From: Arcuatula senhousia
Taxonomy: Eukaryota > Mollusca > Bivalvia > Mytilida > Mytilidae
Reading direction: 5' to 3'
Length of the DNA stretch: 64,000 nucleotides
Assembly: GCA_963971305.1 (NCBI GenBank)
Contig: OZ020306.1
Coordinates: 66,437,022 to 66,501,021 of the forward strand
Shown here: positions 1 to 9,995 of the stretch, piece after piece
Position numbering within the stretch: position 1 is the first letter of the stretch
How the letters are laid out: each line of letters begins with the position of its first letter
Made by a program: the position numbers and the translations under genes
The notes under the pieces: generated by a model
What the model saw: the letters and a program-made list of their open reading frames with translations, nothing else
Told to the model about the DNA's origin: nothing
The model's database searches: none

Positions 1-49
1 TTGTGCATAGTTATTTTTTTTGCAATTGAAACCTTTGAATTATTTTCTT

Positions 50-660
50 CTTTCAACATTCTAAGAAAAAACCCTTAAAACGTACAATATTACAATGTTG
101 ACCTTTCAACATTTTTTGTTGATCATGCAATTAACATTTCTTTAATATCTCATATAGATTTTAAGATATTGATCTTAAGACATGTTTGTAAATGCAAAAT
201 TCAATTACTCTTTCCTGGGTTGTTGGCTCTCCTTCAAAATTTCAGGGCAGGAAGATCACGAGGTGTCCTTAAAAAATGTTTTGTTCTTTAAAAATATGTC
301 ACCTTCGAGTTTTTTAGCAAAAACTGCAATTTACCCTATGTTCTATTTTTAGCAACAGTGCCATGTTTAACAATGAATACAAAATCCCCAAATTAGTTTT
401 ATGCACCTAAAACTAATAAACAACTATACCAATTTTGGTTACAATTGGACTTAAAGTGTCAGAGGAGTTAGAGTTTTTAATGTAATGAGGGAATGCTGTG
501 AAAATAATCAATTTTGACGTTCCAAATTAAATTATTCTTATGGAAAGGTACAATAACGTTGACCTTATTACATATTTTGTAGATCTTAATGTTTTTAACA
601 AAATTTAAATTTCTCAAAAATCTTATATAGTTTTAAAGCAATGAGCTACACAGGTGGAAA
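50..660 (+). repeat. Degenerate copy of the 'GGGCAATAACTCC' bivalve repeat
   Basis: About 1.2 diverged units of the ~500-bp repeat seen as a trimer at 47345-48835. Shared phrases include 'taccctatgttctattttta', 'aagtgtcagaggagtta' and 'cattttgtagatctt' in the same order. No coding capacity. It lies 5' of the host gene. Confidence 0.7.
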
Positions 661-689
661 ATTGGCATCTTTTAACACACTGAATTAAC

Positions 690-800
690 ATCGACAGTGC
701 AACGAGTGTGCTATGGCAAGCAGGAACTGCTTACATTCTTCCGGAGCCCCCGAGTTTACTCTCGTGCTACTTAAGTTCGCATTTGATTGCTGTTCAATTG
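690..800 (+). mobile_element. 3' tail fragment of PLE family A
   Basis: Matches the non-coding 3' tail of the family A elements elsewhere in the window (e.g. 23760-23850): 'gtgctatggcaagcaggaac', 'cttccggagc', 'gagtttactctcgt'. Only the tail survives, as expected from 5'-truncated retrotransposition. Confidence 0.65.
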
Positions 801-809
801 TTTTTTGTT

Positions 810-831
810 TTATATATATATATATATATAC
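810..831. repeat. TA microsatellite
   Basis: An uninterrupted (TA)n tract of about 11 units, directly after the PLE tail. Confidence 0.9.
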
Positions 832-3010
832 TAGGTAAAAAAAGAAACGTTACATTGGTTTTCTTTTAAGATTTTTTTCGAAAGATATTTTGTTTTCATT
901 TTTAATGATATTAATTGGAAATAAACGGGGTTTTTTTTCTGTCAAATTTGCGTATTGAAGGTGGATTTGAAAATGACATGACGTCATTTTTCAATTTGGA
1001 CTAAAATTGCAACTTTTAAAATTTTACGTGACAAAAATTTAATAAAGCTAGTGATTGCTGTCGTTAAATGTAACAAATATCACGGTTAACAAAAGGTCGA
1101 ACTTAAAAAGTTGAAAAATTGTAAGTCAGGCACTTTACGTTAACGTCAAAATTAGAAGGAATCATCTACTTTCGTGATGGATAAAGGAATGTAATCACTT
1201 GTTATATATTGACACAAACGATCTTGTTTTGTTAAAATGAGACTATTATAATAATAAGTCGGTACACTGGAATGAGTGTCGAGCGAGTTGGTGTTTCTAT
1301 CCCTTGCAACGATTTAGATAGGTAAAATAAAGGCAATGAACATTAAAAGGGTGATAAAATGAAAGTTTGCTGAAATTTGGATTTGATATAAGTAAAACAC
1401 TTTATGTCATAATGTTATTTTTACGTAAAAGGATGTACACCACAATCAGAATTATCCTGAAAATGTTTTTTTTTCTAGAAAAATTGAATAGTTTCTTTTG
1501 GGTTTATTTTTGTATGTGATGTTTGTCAATTGCAAAACATAACTTTTTTAAGAGATGATAATGTCTTTCAATAAAACAGTTTACCAATAGTGGTATTTCT
1601 TATATATTTTTAGGATTTGTTTTGAATCGTATGTGGAATTATTTACATATTGGACCTATAAACATGATAAAAATGATGATAAGCGACCACTGGTCATATT
1701 GTAAGCTGCTTGCTGTTTTCCGTTGGGTATTGACAAAATACCGAGTGGGCTGGGTTACCCACTTATTTCCCATTTCATGAGCTTCTAAACACCTACTTCA
1801 GGAGCGAAAATATGTGGTCAATATTAATGCTCCCCGTCCCCGCGACAACCGCAGTCTCTCTTCCCTCAGTGAACTTTATATTTTGCGTTTAAAAAGAATC
1901 AAAATATTTTTTATTCAGAGATGATTAGAATTGAGGCATGTCTTATTATGTATCAAATTTGCTTCAGAAACCGCTCGTACTATTGTCTGTTTCGCTCTGC
2001 TACAGTCAAACGGACAACAACCGTTTACAAATCAAGGGGGTGCATAGAGTGTGAAAGATGTGTAGGCTGGAAAAAAGAGGAATTTCGTTTACTGCTAAGT
2101 CTTAAATTAACACCTAGTAATTGCTTCCTTCTGCAATGAATTTTATATTTCCAGAAATAGTGTTTATTTGATCCAATAAGACAAAAACGGCCGACCTTCC
2201 TGCTATTTTTCGATTGAAATCTCCGTCCCCTAAACAACTAACCTCTGTCCCCAAATGTTGAGTTGTACGCGGTAATCTAAAAGAGAGAGTATAAATATAT
2301 TCTGCTGTACAAATGCCTCTTGGGTACAGGTATATGTTTTTAAGTTGGATTTTTTTTCTTAATCATTTGAGGTCATTTTGACGTGCTAATCTTCATAAAA
2401 AAAATTGGTATTACGTCACCAAAGATACAAATGTTACTTTAATTACGTATACAATAAAATAAAAAATAAATAGGTGTGAATAAAAGTTTAAAAGGCTTTG
2501 TTGTTAGAAAATAAAAACCTATACAATCATATTTTACCTGTACCGTATCACATTATATTTCTTTAAGAAATTGAAATATTAAGGAAGTATACCTGGATGA
2601 GAATTGCGTCGTTTAATTCCACAGAGAAAATACACAGTTTTTGTTGGTTCTTTTGTAAATATCAGTTTTAAGAGAATTAACAGTAGTATGATTAGAAATG
2701 CCTACTTGCAACTGAGAGCCGACTAAATGGTATTTATTACTGCCAGATAATCAATTTTAATTGAAACAAAGGTTTTCAAAAATTAAACTTTTATTCATTT
2801 TAAGGAGCTACATGTAGGAAAAACAATGTTCACTGTGGGAAGTACATTTTGTGCAGCTTCAAATTAATTATCGGACGAATAAGGTATATTTCCTCTCTTT
2901 TAAGATTGATTATTCCTTACATTATAATGAGTAAATTTTAAAAAATATTTAAATAATGCACAGTACATATTGCAAATTGAATTAAGAGCTAACCCGTTCC
3001 TATATATAAT
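832..3010. other. AT-rich intergenic stretch 5' of the host gene
   Basis: No supported gene. It holds short A/T runs and, at about 1685-1790, a diverged piece of a dispersed repeat ('agcgaccactggtcat...ctgcttgctgttttcc') that recurs at 19700, 21885, 27690 (minus) and 63180. Any promoter or 5' UTR exon of the HEPN gene should lie here or further upstream, but I cannot point to one. Confidence 0.5.
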
Positions 3011-3014
3011 AGCT

Positions 3015-3600
3015 TCAGAATCTTTTTTCATGGAAGACTTTCAACTTTTCAATCGTCAAGTCTCCATTAATTCTTGTGTAGCAACGTATTGTCCGCTCCA
3101 GTTTATGGAGTTAACATATAACAAATGATTCGTTATTCTAGAGCATCCGGGGCTTAAATCGATTGATTACTAGGTAGAGCGTCACGTCTGACATAAAATT
3201 GCTAAAATGTTATGTTGCTCCTCGGTCAAGAAATTTTACGGAAGATATCATGCGCTAATTAACAAATATTAAGGATTTTTATCTCTCAGATAGATGAGTG
3301 CGTATGTCAGTTTGTCCCATTGGTTTTTACTCTCTTTTCCTTTATCAAATTTGACAAGCTGACAAGATTATTGGCAGCGCAAAGATTATTCTAAAGCAAG
3401 CAGGAATTCTTACTCTTCCTGAGGTCATTTTCGTTACGACTTGAGTTTGTGGTGTTGATTTCTGTTCTGTTATTTTTTGTATTGTTGTGTTATGATTAGT
3501 GCTGTTCTCGTTCATGCTTACTTGGTTTGTCGTTGCCCTTTTGAAGCTCGAAAGCCCAGTGGTGCCTTTTTTATTCATTACTTCTGAATTGGTTCAAAAA
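3015..3600 (+). pseudogene. PLE family A reverse transcriptase, C-terminal relic plus 3' tail
   Basis: With stops and frameshifts ignored, the translation follows the end of the family A reverse transcriptase (SNIPSAP.YGV, IRYSRA, ISQ) as in 23430-23690. The family's 3' UTR follows, from about 3400 to 3600 ('gttacgacttgagtttg', 'ttgtcgttgccctttt'). It has multiple stops and is dead. It lies about 240 bp upstream of the first host coding exon, so it could contribute 5' flanking sequence. Confidence 0.7.
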
Positions 3601-3841
3601 TGACACTGCATAAGTTCAAGAGTTACTCTTCTTGTTGCAAACATTTTTTATTCAAACATTGTAACCAATAACAGAGCTCCAGAGTGTCAGTTCGTACCAG
3701 AATATTCTCCCAAAAATAGCCTGGCTAATGTGACGTAATGGTTATTACTAATATCATTCCGGCTATAGCTCAATAAATGTTATTCCAACGAAAATATTCT
3801 TCTTGTGGTTTAAAATAAATATCAAATGCATTGTATTATAG

Positions 3842-4049
3842 ATAATGAAGGAAGAAGAAAACTTTGTTAAAGTCTTTAAAATGGTGACAGGTCCGGGAAT
3901 AGAATGTATCAGACATATATTTGATACGTTGTTACCGCCAGCAACACTGAACCTCACACTTAACAGTCAAAAAAATACCACAATTAAAGATCTTAAAAGA
4001 AAACGACGAATCACAGCAGCTCAGGATGCCATTTTGTTTCCCCCAACAG
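3842..4049 (+). CDS. HEPN gene exon A (first coding exon, DZIP3-like HEPN N-half)
   Basis: Encodes the first half of a DZIP3/hRUL138-like HEPN domain. The ATG at 3845 opens with MKEEENFVKVFK. An in-frame TAG (3839-3841) just upstream supports this Met as the start, and that same TAG supplies an AG acceptor, so a 5' UTR exon may precede. Family-typical segments are a 'RHIFDTLLPPATL' helix region and the terminal 'LFPPTG'. The exon ends CCAACAG|gtaggaac with a phase-1 donor; its last G joins GT at 9763 to rebuild a Gly codon. The joined reading, FPPTG-APASSATFD, follows the family pattern across the splice. HEPN domains are all-helical and often RNA-binding or RNase. Codon use and lack of stops set it apart from the surrounding repeats. 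Splice assignment is by eye; the family call is from pattern memory. Confidence 0.8.
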
Positions 4050-4139
4050 GTAGGAACATCGTGAATATAAATTTTAGAAAATTAAATAAAACAGTTAAAT
4101 TGTTGAGTTCTCTTCGGTTGTTTATGTGATTTTTATGTT

Positions 4140-4255
4140 TTGTGTTTCTTCATGCTATTTTTCTTCATGTTAACTGGTTTGTTCGTTGCCCTTTTGGACT
4201 TTTGACACTCGAAAGCAAAGCCCCATTGCTACCTCTTTACTTCTCGGAGAAAGGA
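4140..4255 (+). mobile_element. 3' tail fragment of PLE family A
   Basis: About 115 bp matching the terminal UTR of family A ('cttcatgctattttt', 'tgttcgttgcccttttgg', 'gacactcgaaa'). It lies just inside intron 1 of the HEPN gene. Confidence 0.6.
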
Positions 4256-4668
4256 ATGCCCTGCATGAGATGCATCTATTGTATTGAAAAAAAAATCAAT
4301 TATTATCAAATGTCACTTTAACAGGTCACTTTTACAGAGAAACCGGATTGTTGCATTTTGTCATAATATTTTTTCGTCTTATGTGTCATTAAGAATCTGC
4401 ATAAAAAGGAGAATTAAAACTGTAACTGTAAGGAATTCTAAAAAAAAAAAAACAGTTCAAATCATTTCAATTCAATTTTGCTATCAGCGCTTATAAAATT
4501 TACAATTTCGTATTTTAATCTGAACTTATATTTTATCAAAGGTATTGGTGCAAGTATTTCTTTAAGTCTTGTAGACGATTTGAACTTTTTGGAATAAAAC
4601 AACCACTGGTTTAATATGCTAATATCTAGCCTTTCACAATACAATCCTCTTCGGATTTATATATTTTT

Positions 4669-4832
4669 TTTAACTTGATGAGTCTTGAATAGACGAAACA
4701 CGCGTCAGGCGTAGCCAAATTTATTGTCAGGAACTGTGTTGTCATTTTAATTATGAACACCCGTGAAGCCCGAGGTTAGTCCCATCCGGCACCAACACTT
4801 TTGTGTTAGAGAACACATCAAAGTTTTAACAG
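4669..4832 (+). mobile_element. Retrozyme fragment with a decayed hammerhead ribozyme
   Basis: Starts at a hammerhead motif (4669-4713) whose core reads TTGATGAG instead of CTGATGAG. C3 is lost and stem III is CACGCG, so it is probably inactive. The retrozyme body follows ('ttattgtc.ggaact', 'gttagtcccatccggcacca') up to 'caaagttttaaca', where an unrelated sequence (4833 onwards) begins. Sense to the host gene, inside intron 1. Confidence 0.7.
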
Positions 4833-5335
4833 GGGGTCCAATGTAATTGGTAAGTGCGAAGCATAATTTTGTAAGTGACTTTAAAGATGGTGGAAAATCC
4901 TCGCTTCGTTCGACAAGAGTCAGTTTTCTCTTCGTGTTTACAAAAGTAATATACATCTAATGAATAAAACCATGTTACCTTTCGGCAATTATGAGTTATG
5001 AGAAATAGTCCATAACAAAATGTGATGGTTGATTTGCTTTTTAAAAAGCTATTGAAGAAAAACCGACCACTTGACAGCATTTTTTTGTCATGCCGAAAAA
5101 CAAAGGCTTTGTTTCAGGTACTCTGATCACAAACGTTAGATTTTATTGTGTTTTGGGGTTCGTCATTCCAAAATATTTGTTTCTGTATAAGAAATATGTA
5201 TTTGTTGACATATTTAAAATTATTTGATTTTTTGGTAAGTGCAAGTCGGTGTACTAAACAAAATTGGTAATGAATATTACCACAGTGCAAACATTTTGAA
5301 AGTGTGCCTTTATTCATGCAGTGCGTTTACGTATA
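4833..5335 (+). repeat. Repeat 'Y', inverted relative to 8880-9475
   Basis: Roughly 500 bp recurring in reverse complement at about 9040-9475 ('ccaatgtaattgg', 'ttcggcaattatgagttatg', 'gccgaaaaacaaaggctttg'). In both places the end starting CAGGGGGTCC abuts retrozyme sequence at the same spot (a TTTAA stretch). With the copy at 9 kb this forms a long imperfect inverted repeat within intron 1. No coding content recognised. Confidence 0.7.
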
Positions 5336-5375
5336 CGTTTAAATGACATAGATATTTTTTTTAATTTCCGATTCA

Positions 5376-5783
5376 AAATTTATTGTCTGGAACTTTGTTG
5401 TCATTTGTATTTCGAACACACGTGAAGGTTAGCACTGCTGGTGGAGTTTAAATTCCCCGAGGTTAGCCCGCTCCGGCACCAACACTTTTGAGTTGGAGAA
5501 TACATCAAAGCTTAAAATTATCCGTCTAAATTTCAAAATTGTCTAAACCCTAAGGTTCTTCCTACCCCAGACATAGGTTGAATATCTTAGTAATAATTTG
5601 GTCCCCCAGTTTGGTATTTTTGGTTATATTGTTCTATGCTCTTCATATTCATACAGTGTTTGGCATTTTCAATATTTTTGGTAGAGCGTCTCTGATGAGT
5701 CTTGAATAGACGAAACGCGCGTCAGGCGTAGCAAAATTTATTGTCTGGAACATTGTTGTCATTTGTATTTCTATTCTACTATA
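5376..5783 (+). mobile_element. Retrozyme, about 1.1 units, sense strand
   Basis: A copy of the ~360-bp retrozyme unit: it opens with 'aatttattgtctggaactttg', runs through the whole body and one intact hammerhead (5686-5729), then repeats the opening ~50 bp ('aatttattgtctggaac...gtcatttgtattt'). This overlapping-ends structure is what a retrotransposed piece of a concatemeric or circular RNA would give. It has no protein-coding capacity; family knowledge says retrozymes borrow another element's reverse transcriptase, with PLEs the suspected donors in animals. Confidence 0.8.
5686..5729 (+). ncRNA. Hammerhead ribozyme (type I), intact core
   Basis: Core CUGAUGA at 5692-5698, stem II G-UCU / loop UGAAU / AGA-C, then GAAA, a self-complementary stem III (CGC.GCG with no loop, so dimers or transient pairing are needed), then UC with predicted cleavage between C5723 and A5724. 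Stem I pairs 5686-5691 (GCGUCU) with 5724-5729 (AGGCGU), six pairs including two G-U. All invariant residues are present. The loopless CGCGCG stem III is known from schistosome and newt satellite hammerheads. It sits sense-strand in intron 1. Confidence 0.88.
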
Positions 5784-5944
5784 TGTATCTGTTTATCAGG
5801 CTGATTCAAATCACTTTGATATTTTCAAACAAAGTACATGAACATATAGTCAATATGTACATACTTTCCAGTCAGTTATGTTAATTTTCACATTGCCAAT
5901 TCGGTTACCTTGCTATGATGAGTATGGTCTTGCGTTAACACTAA

Positions 5945-6912
5945 TTTATTATACCCCCCCACTTCAAAAGTGGGGGGTATATAGTGATAGGGGTGTCAGT
6001 CTGTCCGTCCTTCTGTCCGTCCTTCCGTTACACTTCAGGGTACCCATCTCTTATCCGCAACTCCTCCTAAACCCCTTGGTGGATTTTCATTAAACTTACA
6101 CACAATCTTTGTGACATAATGTAGATGTGCACCTACTATTTTAAAATTTGATCAGAATGGTTTTTGGAGTTTCCTATACCAAAACATGGACTTAGCCATT
6201 CCCCTACATGGGGGTACCCATCTCTTATCCGCAACTCCTCCTAAACCCCTTGATGAATTTTCATGAAACTTACACACAATTGTTATGACATAATGTAGAT
6301 GTGCACTTACTATTCTAAAATTTGATCAGAATGGTTTTTGGGGTTTCCCATAGCAAAACATGGACTTAGCCATTCGACTACATGGGGGTACCCATCTCTT
6401 ATCCGCAACTCCTCCTAAACCTCTTAATTGATTTTCATGAAACTTACACACAATCTTCGTGACATAATGTTAATGTGCACCTATTATTTTAAAATTTGAG
6501 CAGAATGATTTTTGGGGTTTCCTATAGCAAAACACGGACTTAGCCATTCCCCTACCTGGGGGTACCCATCTCTTATCCGCAACTCCTCCTAAACCCCTTG
6601 ATTGATTTTCATGAAACTTACACACAATTGTTGTGACATAATGTAGATGCGCACGTACTATTTGAAAGTTTGATCAGAATGATTTTGGGGTTTCCCATAG
6701 CAATACATGGACTCAGCCATTCGACTACATGGGTGTGCCCATCTCTTATCTGCAACTCCTCCTAAACCCCTTGATGGATTTTCATGAAACCTACACACAA
6801 TCTTTGTTACATAATGTAGATGTGCATCTCCTATTCTAAATTTTATCTGATTAATTTTTTTTTGGGGGGTGGGGGTATTTATTTGTGAGCTGCGGCTCAC
6901 AGTTTTTCTAGT
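5945..6912 (+). repeat. Five-unit tandem repeat with TACCCCCC start and GTGAGC hairpin end
   Basis: Opens with an inverted motif (taccccccc acttcaaaag tggggggta), then about five ~175-185-bp units each holding 'gggtacccatctcttatccg', 'ctcctcctaaaccccttg', 'tttcatgaaacttacacaca' and 'ggacttagccattc'. It closes with 'tgtgagctgcggctcacag', a short hairpin, and 'tttctagtt'. This layout recurs in bivalve genomes; mechanism unknown. The long minus-strand open frame over its end is a by-product. Confidence 0.85.
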
Positions 6913-7599
6913 TTTAAAAGGCGTTCTAGCATTACTTGTACAAATAAATTTATGATCAATGTGAAAAACAATACGAATTAAATGTAACGAATGCTTCGAA
7001 CTTTTTGTATTTAAAAAGAGTTTGAAAGTATAACTTGCAGAAATATGTTTGAAGCAAAGAAGGTGCTCGTTAACGCTGGAAAGCTGATGGCAGTGAAAAA
7101 AAAAGAACGTCAATGTATTGCAATTGTTACTAGATTATTGCATTAAAATTCATGGTGTCATGTTTATAAAGGTGCTCAAAACAAAAAATCAGACTGCCTC
7201 AAATACCCAAACAAAATGACAAAAAAGTTTGATATAAACTGTTATACTAAATAAACAACTGGGTCATCGGTAGATTTCAGAGGACTTGGCTTTTCAATAA
7301 AATTGTACGGGACCAAACCTCGCACCCTTCTATGTTACCGTGGTGTATATTAAAATTCATTTGAGGTTTGTTTATGGATATCATTATTTTTTGTGTACAT
7401 TGCTAGAAACTGTTTAAGATTTCATTTTAATAATCAGTTTCTGAATACAACAGTGCCGTTTTGTCTGTAGAATATGAAATGAGAGGAGAAACTGTATTGT
7501 TGTTTATTCAGATATTTCAACTGTGAGCATTTTGTTGCAATTAGGACATTATGGCAACTTGTTTCAGTTATAGCTAGTTTCTTAGAATCCTTGAGGTTT

Positions 7600-7757
7600 G
7601 GTATTTTTTGTTATACTGTTCTATGCTCTTCATATTCATACAGTGTTTGGCATTTTCAATATTTTTGGTAGAGCGCCTCTGATGAGTCTTGAATAGACGA
7701 AACGCGCGTCAGGCGTAGCGTAATTTATTGTCTGGAACTTTGTTGTCATTTGTATTT
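7600..7757 (+). mobile_element. Retrozyme 3' half with intact hammerhead
   Basis: Holds the last ~150 bp of the retrozyme consensus: 'ttctatgctcttcatattc', 'cagtgtttggcattttcaat', the ribozyme, and the 'gttgtcatttgtattt' terminus. 5'-truncated. Sense to the host gene, intron 1. Confidence 0.8.
7673..7716 (+). ncRNA. Hammerhead ribozyme (type I), intact core
   Basis: GCGCCU (7673-7678) pairs with AGGCGU (7711-7716) as stem I; CUGAUGAG begins at 7679; stem II is UCU/AGA with loop UGAAU; then GAAA, CGCGCG stem III, and GUC with cleavage after C7710. Stem I is better paired than in the 5.7-kb copy. Confidence 0.88.
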
Positions 7758-7789
7758 AACTTAGCGATGCATTCATATTTTGATAAAGA

Positions 7790-8420
7790 AATTGAAAATG
7801 TCAGCTGGACGTTTTTTAAACATTTTAGTTCAATGTTATACAAATGTTGAAAAAAACATCAATTACACATATGAAATAAATGTCATGAAAACATTTCATT
7901 AAACATCCACAAAGCATACTATCATTATGTTGATATAATGTTTCCGTAAATATTTTCTTGCTATAAGTTGTAACATTTAAAAAATGTTTTATAAAAAAAC
8001 ATTTTGTCATATCATCAAACTAACATCAGAGAAAATGTCATGAAAATGTGTTTAAAAACATTGGGTCATAACATCAATCTAACATCAGAAAATTATCATG
8101 AAAATGTTTATAAGAATATCTCAGAATGGTTTCTTCAAATGTAAAAAGTTATATTTTGTTGACATAAACAAAACAATATATTAAACATCAGATAAACATA
8201 AAAAACATAATAAGTTTTGCATCGAAACAATATCAGAAAAAAAATGTCTAAAAAATGTTTTCTGAAAATGTCATAAAAATGTTTTTTGAAACGTTTTAAA
8301 AAAAAAACATTATACTGATATAATCCCAACCATACACTTGAACGTCATAAAAATGTTTTTTTTTTCTAACATCATTCTGACAAAAGTGAAAACATTTATT
8401 TGATATTATAACAACATGGG
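7790..8420. repeat. Low-complexity array of 'AACATCAGAAAAATGTCATGAAAATG' words
   Basis: About 600 bp built from reshuffled short words (aacatca, aaaatgtcatgaaaatg, catcaatctaacatcag, acatttt). There is no fixed period and no convincing terminal inverted repeat. Apparent open frames here are by-products. It resembles in style the word arrays at the ends of other elements in this window. Confidence 0.5.
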
Positions 8421-8559
8421 TTGTGATTTATTTCTGCTCATTTTGTGTTACGCCTAGGATTTTACACAATATAAAAAGCTCAATATGTATTCTTAAAAAG
8501 AAAAGCAATCGGACACATCAAGATTATAAGAAACCCCCAAAATGGTTCAAGAAAGACAG

Positions 8560-8760
8560 AAATGGCCGGATTTCGTTAAACAGGAAGTATATGAGCCACA
8601 TAACTGAATTCGAATCCCACGTTATGGGAGCCCATGTTGATGCTGCATACCAAATATCAAGGAGCTGTGATTAGTAGTTGCTGAGAAAACTGTGACGAAA
8701 GTATTTTCCCCGCCCGCCGCCACCCGACATTCATCATTTTATAACCCGGATTTTCACTAG
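8560..8760 (+). repeat. Dispersed repeat ending 'ataacccggattttcac'
   Basis: Matches 49240-49440 in the opposite orientation: 'ccacataactgaattcg'-like phrases, 'tggtatacagcatcat' / 'atgctgcataccaa', 'agcaactact', 'gaatgtcggg', and a common terminus 'ataacccggattttcac' / 'gaaaaatccgggttat'. No gene. Confidence 0.65.
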
Positions 8761-8887
8761 TGAAATCAAGCCAAAAAATCAATAGAAATATAAATATTAA
8801 TAACGAAAGAATATAGAATATGTGTCAGGAAGACACGATACACATATTGGAATGATTTTTATACATGTATAACAGCAAAATTTCACT

Positions 8888-8929
8888 GCGTGTGAAGCGC
8901 TTTTCTGGATTAACCTTCATCAGACACGC
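8888..8929 (-). ncRNA. Second hammerhead ribozyme class (candidate)
   Basis: On the minus strand, stem I is GCGUGU (8929-8924) with ACACGC (8893-8888), six perfect pairs. Next come CUGAUGA, a hairpin GG-UUAAU-CC flanked by A and A, GAAA, a palindromic AGCGCU stem III, then UC and predicted cleavage before ACACGC. The one departure is A10.1/A11.1 instead of the usual G-C at the base of stem II. It differs in stems I-III from the retrozyme hammerheads nearby, so it is a separate family, lying at the far end of repeat Y. Confidence 0.65.
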
Positions 8930-9475
8930 TAGGAGTAGAAAACTTGAAAAACCGGTAGAATATTAGATTTGATGCAAGGAATGCAAAAGACTTGCTTTTA
9001 AAAGCTTTTGCACTGTCATAATATACATTACCATTTTTTTTAGTACACTGACTTGCACTTACCAAAAAATCAAGTAATTGTAAATATGTCAACAAATATA
9101 TGTTTCTTTTACAGAAACAAATATTTGGGAATATCCATGCTTGTTGACGAACCACAAAACATCATAAAATCTAACGTTTGTGATCAGAGTACCTGAAACA
9201 AAGCCTTTGTTTTTCGGCATGACAAATAAAATTGCTGTCAAGTGGTCGGTTTTTCTTCAATAGCTTTTTAAAAAGCAGACCAAGCATCACATTTTTGTTA
9301 TGGACTATTTCTCATAACTCATAATTGCCGAAAGGTAACATGGTTTTATTCATTAGATGTATACAAGTTTTGTAAACACGAAGAGAAAACTGACTCTTGT
9401 CGATCGAAGCGAGGTTTTTCCGCCATCTTTATATTCACATACCAAATTATGCTTCGCACTTTCCAATTACATTGG
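8930..9475 (-). repeat. Repeat 'Y', reverse-complement copy
   Basis: Reverse complement of 4833-5335, longer at its 3' end, where it carries the second-class hammerhead. It joins retrozyme sequence at 9475 ('gaccccctg|tttaaagtatccg'). Confidence 0.65.
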
Positions 9476-9742
9476 ACCCCCTGTTTAAAGTATCCGTTAA
9501 AATTTCGAAATTGGCTAAACTCTAAGGTACTTCTTACCACAGACATAGGTTGATCATCATGGTTTTAATTGGGGTGCCCAGTTCGGTATAATTTGGTTTT
9601 ATCACTCTATGCTCTTCATAATGATATATTTTTTGGCGTTTTCAATATTTTTGACAGAGCACCTCTGATGAGTCTTGAATAGATGAAACGCTAGTCAGGC
9701 ATAGCAAACTTTATTGTCTGGAAATTTGTTGTCATTTTAATT
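9476..9742 (+). mobile_element. Old retrozyme copy next to the exon B splice acceptor
   Basis: Diverged retrozyme body ('catctttgttcggtata'-like region, 'tctatgctcttcata'), a decayed hammerhead at 9659-9702 (stem II closing C lost: AGAUGAAA; stem III CGCUAG), and the terminus 'gttgtcattttaattt'. It ends about 20 bp before the exon B acceptor, so the branch-point and pyrimidine region of intron 1 is partly retrozyme-derived. Confidence 0.7.
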
Positions 9743-9762
9743 TTGAGCATACTAACTTTTAG

Positions 9763-9995
9763 GTGCTCCCGCCAGCTCTGCGACTTTTGACGTCTCTCTA
9801 ATGATATGTCTGATACGGAATTTGACGACAGTAGTACCACCAACTACTGGATGGGACACCCTACCACCACCTACTGAGACCAGCATTGGAGCTGATATTG
9901 CCAGGATTAAATTTGTACGAAATCTATTGGCACATACTGACCGAAATGTAATGACAGACAGTGATTTTAATACACACTGGTCGTGTCTATATGAC
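9763..9995 (+). CDS. HEPN gene exon B (catalytic half of the HEPN domain)
   Basis: Acceptor ...actaacttttag|GTGCTCCC, donor TATGAC|gtaagc. It enters in phase 1 (completing the Gly codon from exon A) and leaves in phase 0, 233 nt. It encodes the core HEPN helices: SLMICLIRNLT, then PPTTGWD.LP, then GADIARIKFVRNLLAH. The R-N-L-L-A-H (codons 9918-9935) is the R-x4-H motif of ribonuclease-type HEPN domains and is intact. The order and spacing match DZIP3-like HEPN proteins, which in molluscs are often fused to STAND NTPases. This exon is uninterrupted and clearly constrained compared with its repeat-filled surroundings. Expression cannot be judged from sequence. Alternative: one of many paralogues, possibly poorly expressed. 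Confidence 0.85.

Noticed and set aside
6658..7113. 151-codon minus-strand frame
   Set aside because: Lies across the end of a known-type tandem repeat and beyond; low-complexity, no family pattern.
8423..8674. 83-codon plus-strand frame
   Set aside because: Its second half is the dispersed repeat also found reversed at 49.3 kb; no splice or family support.
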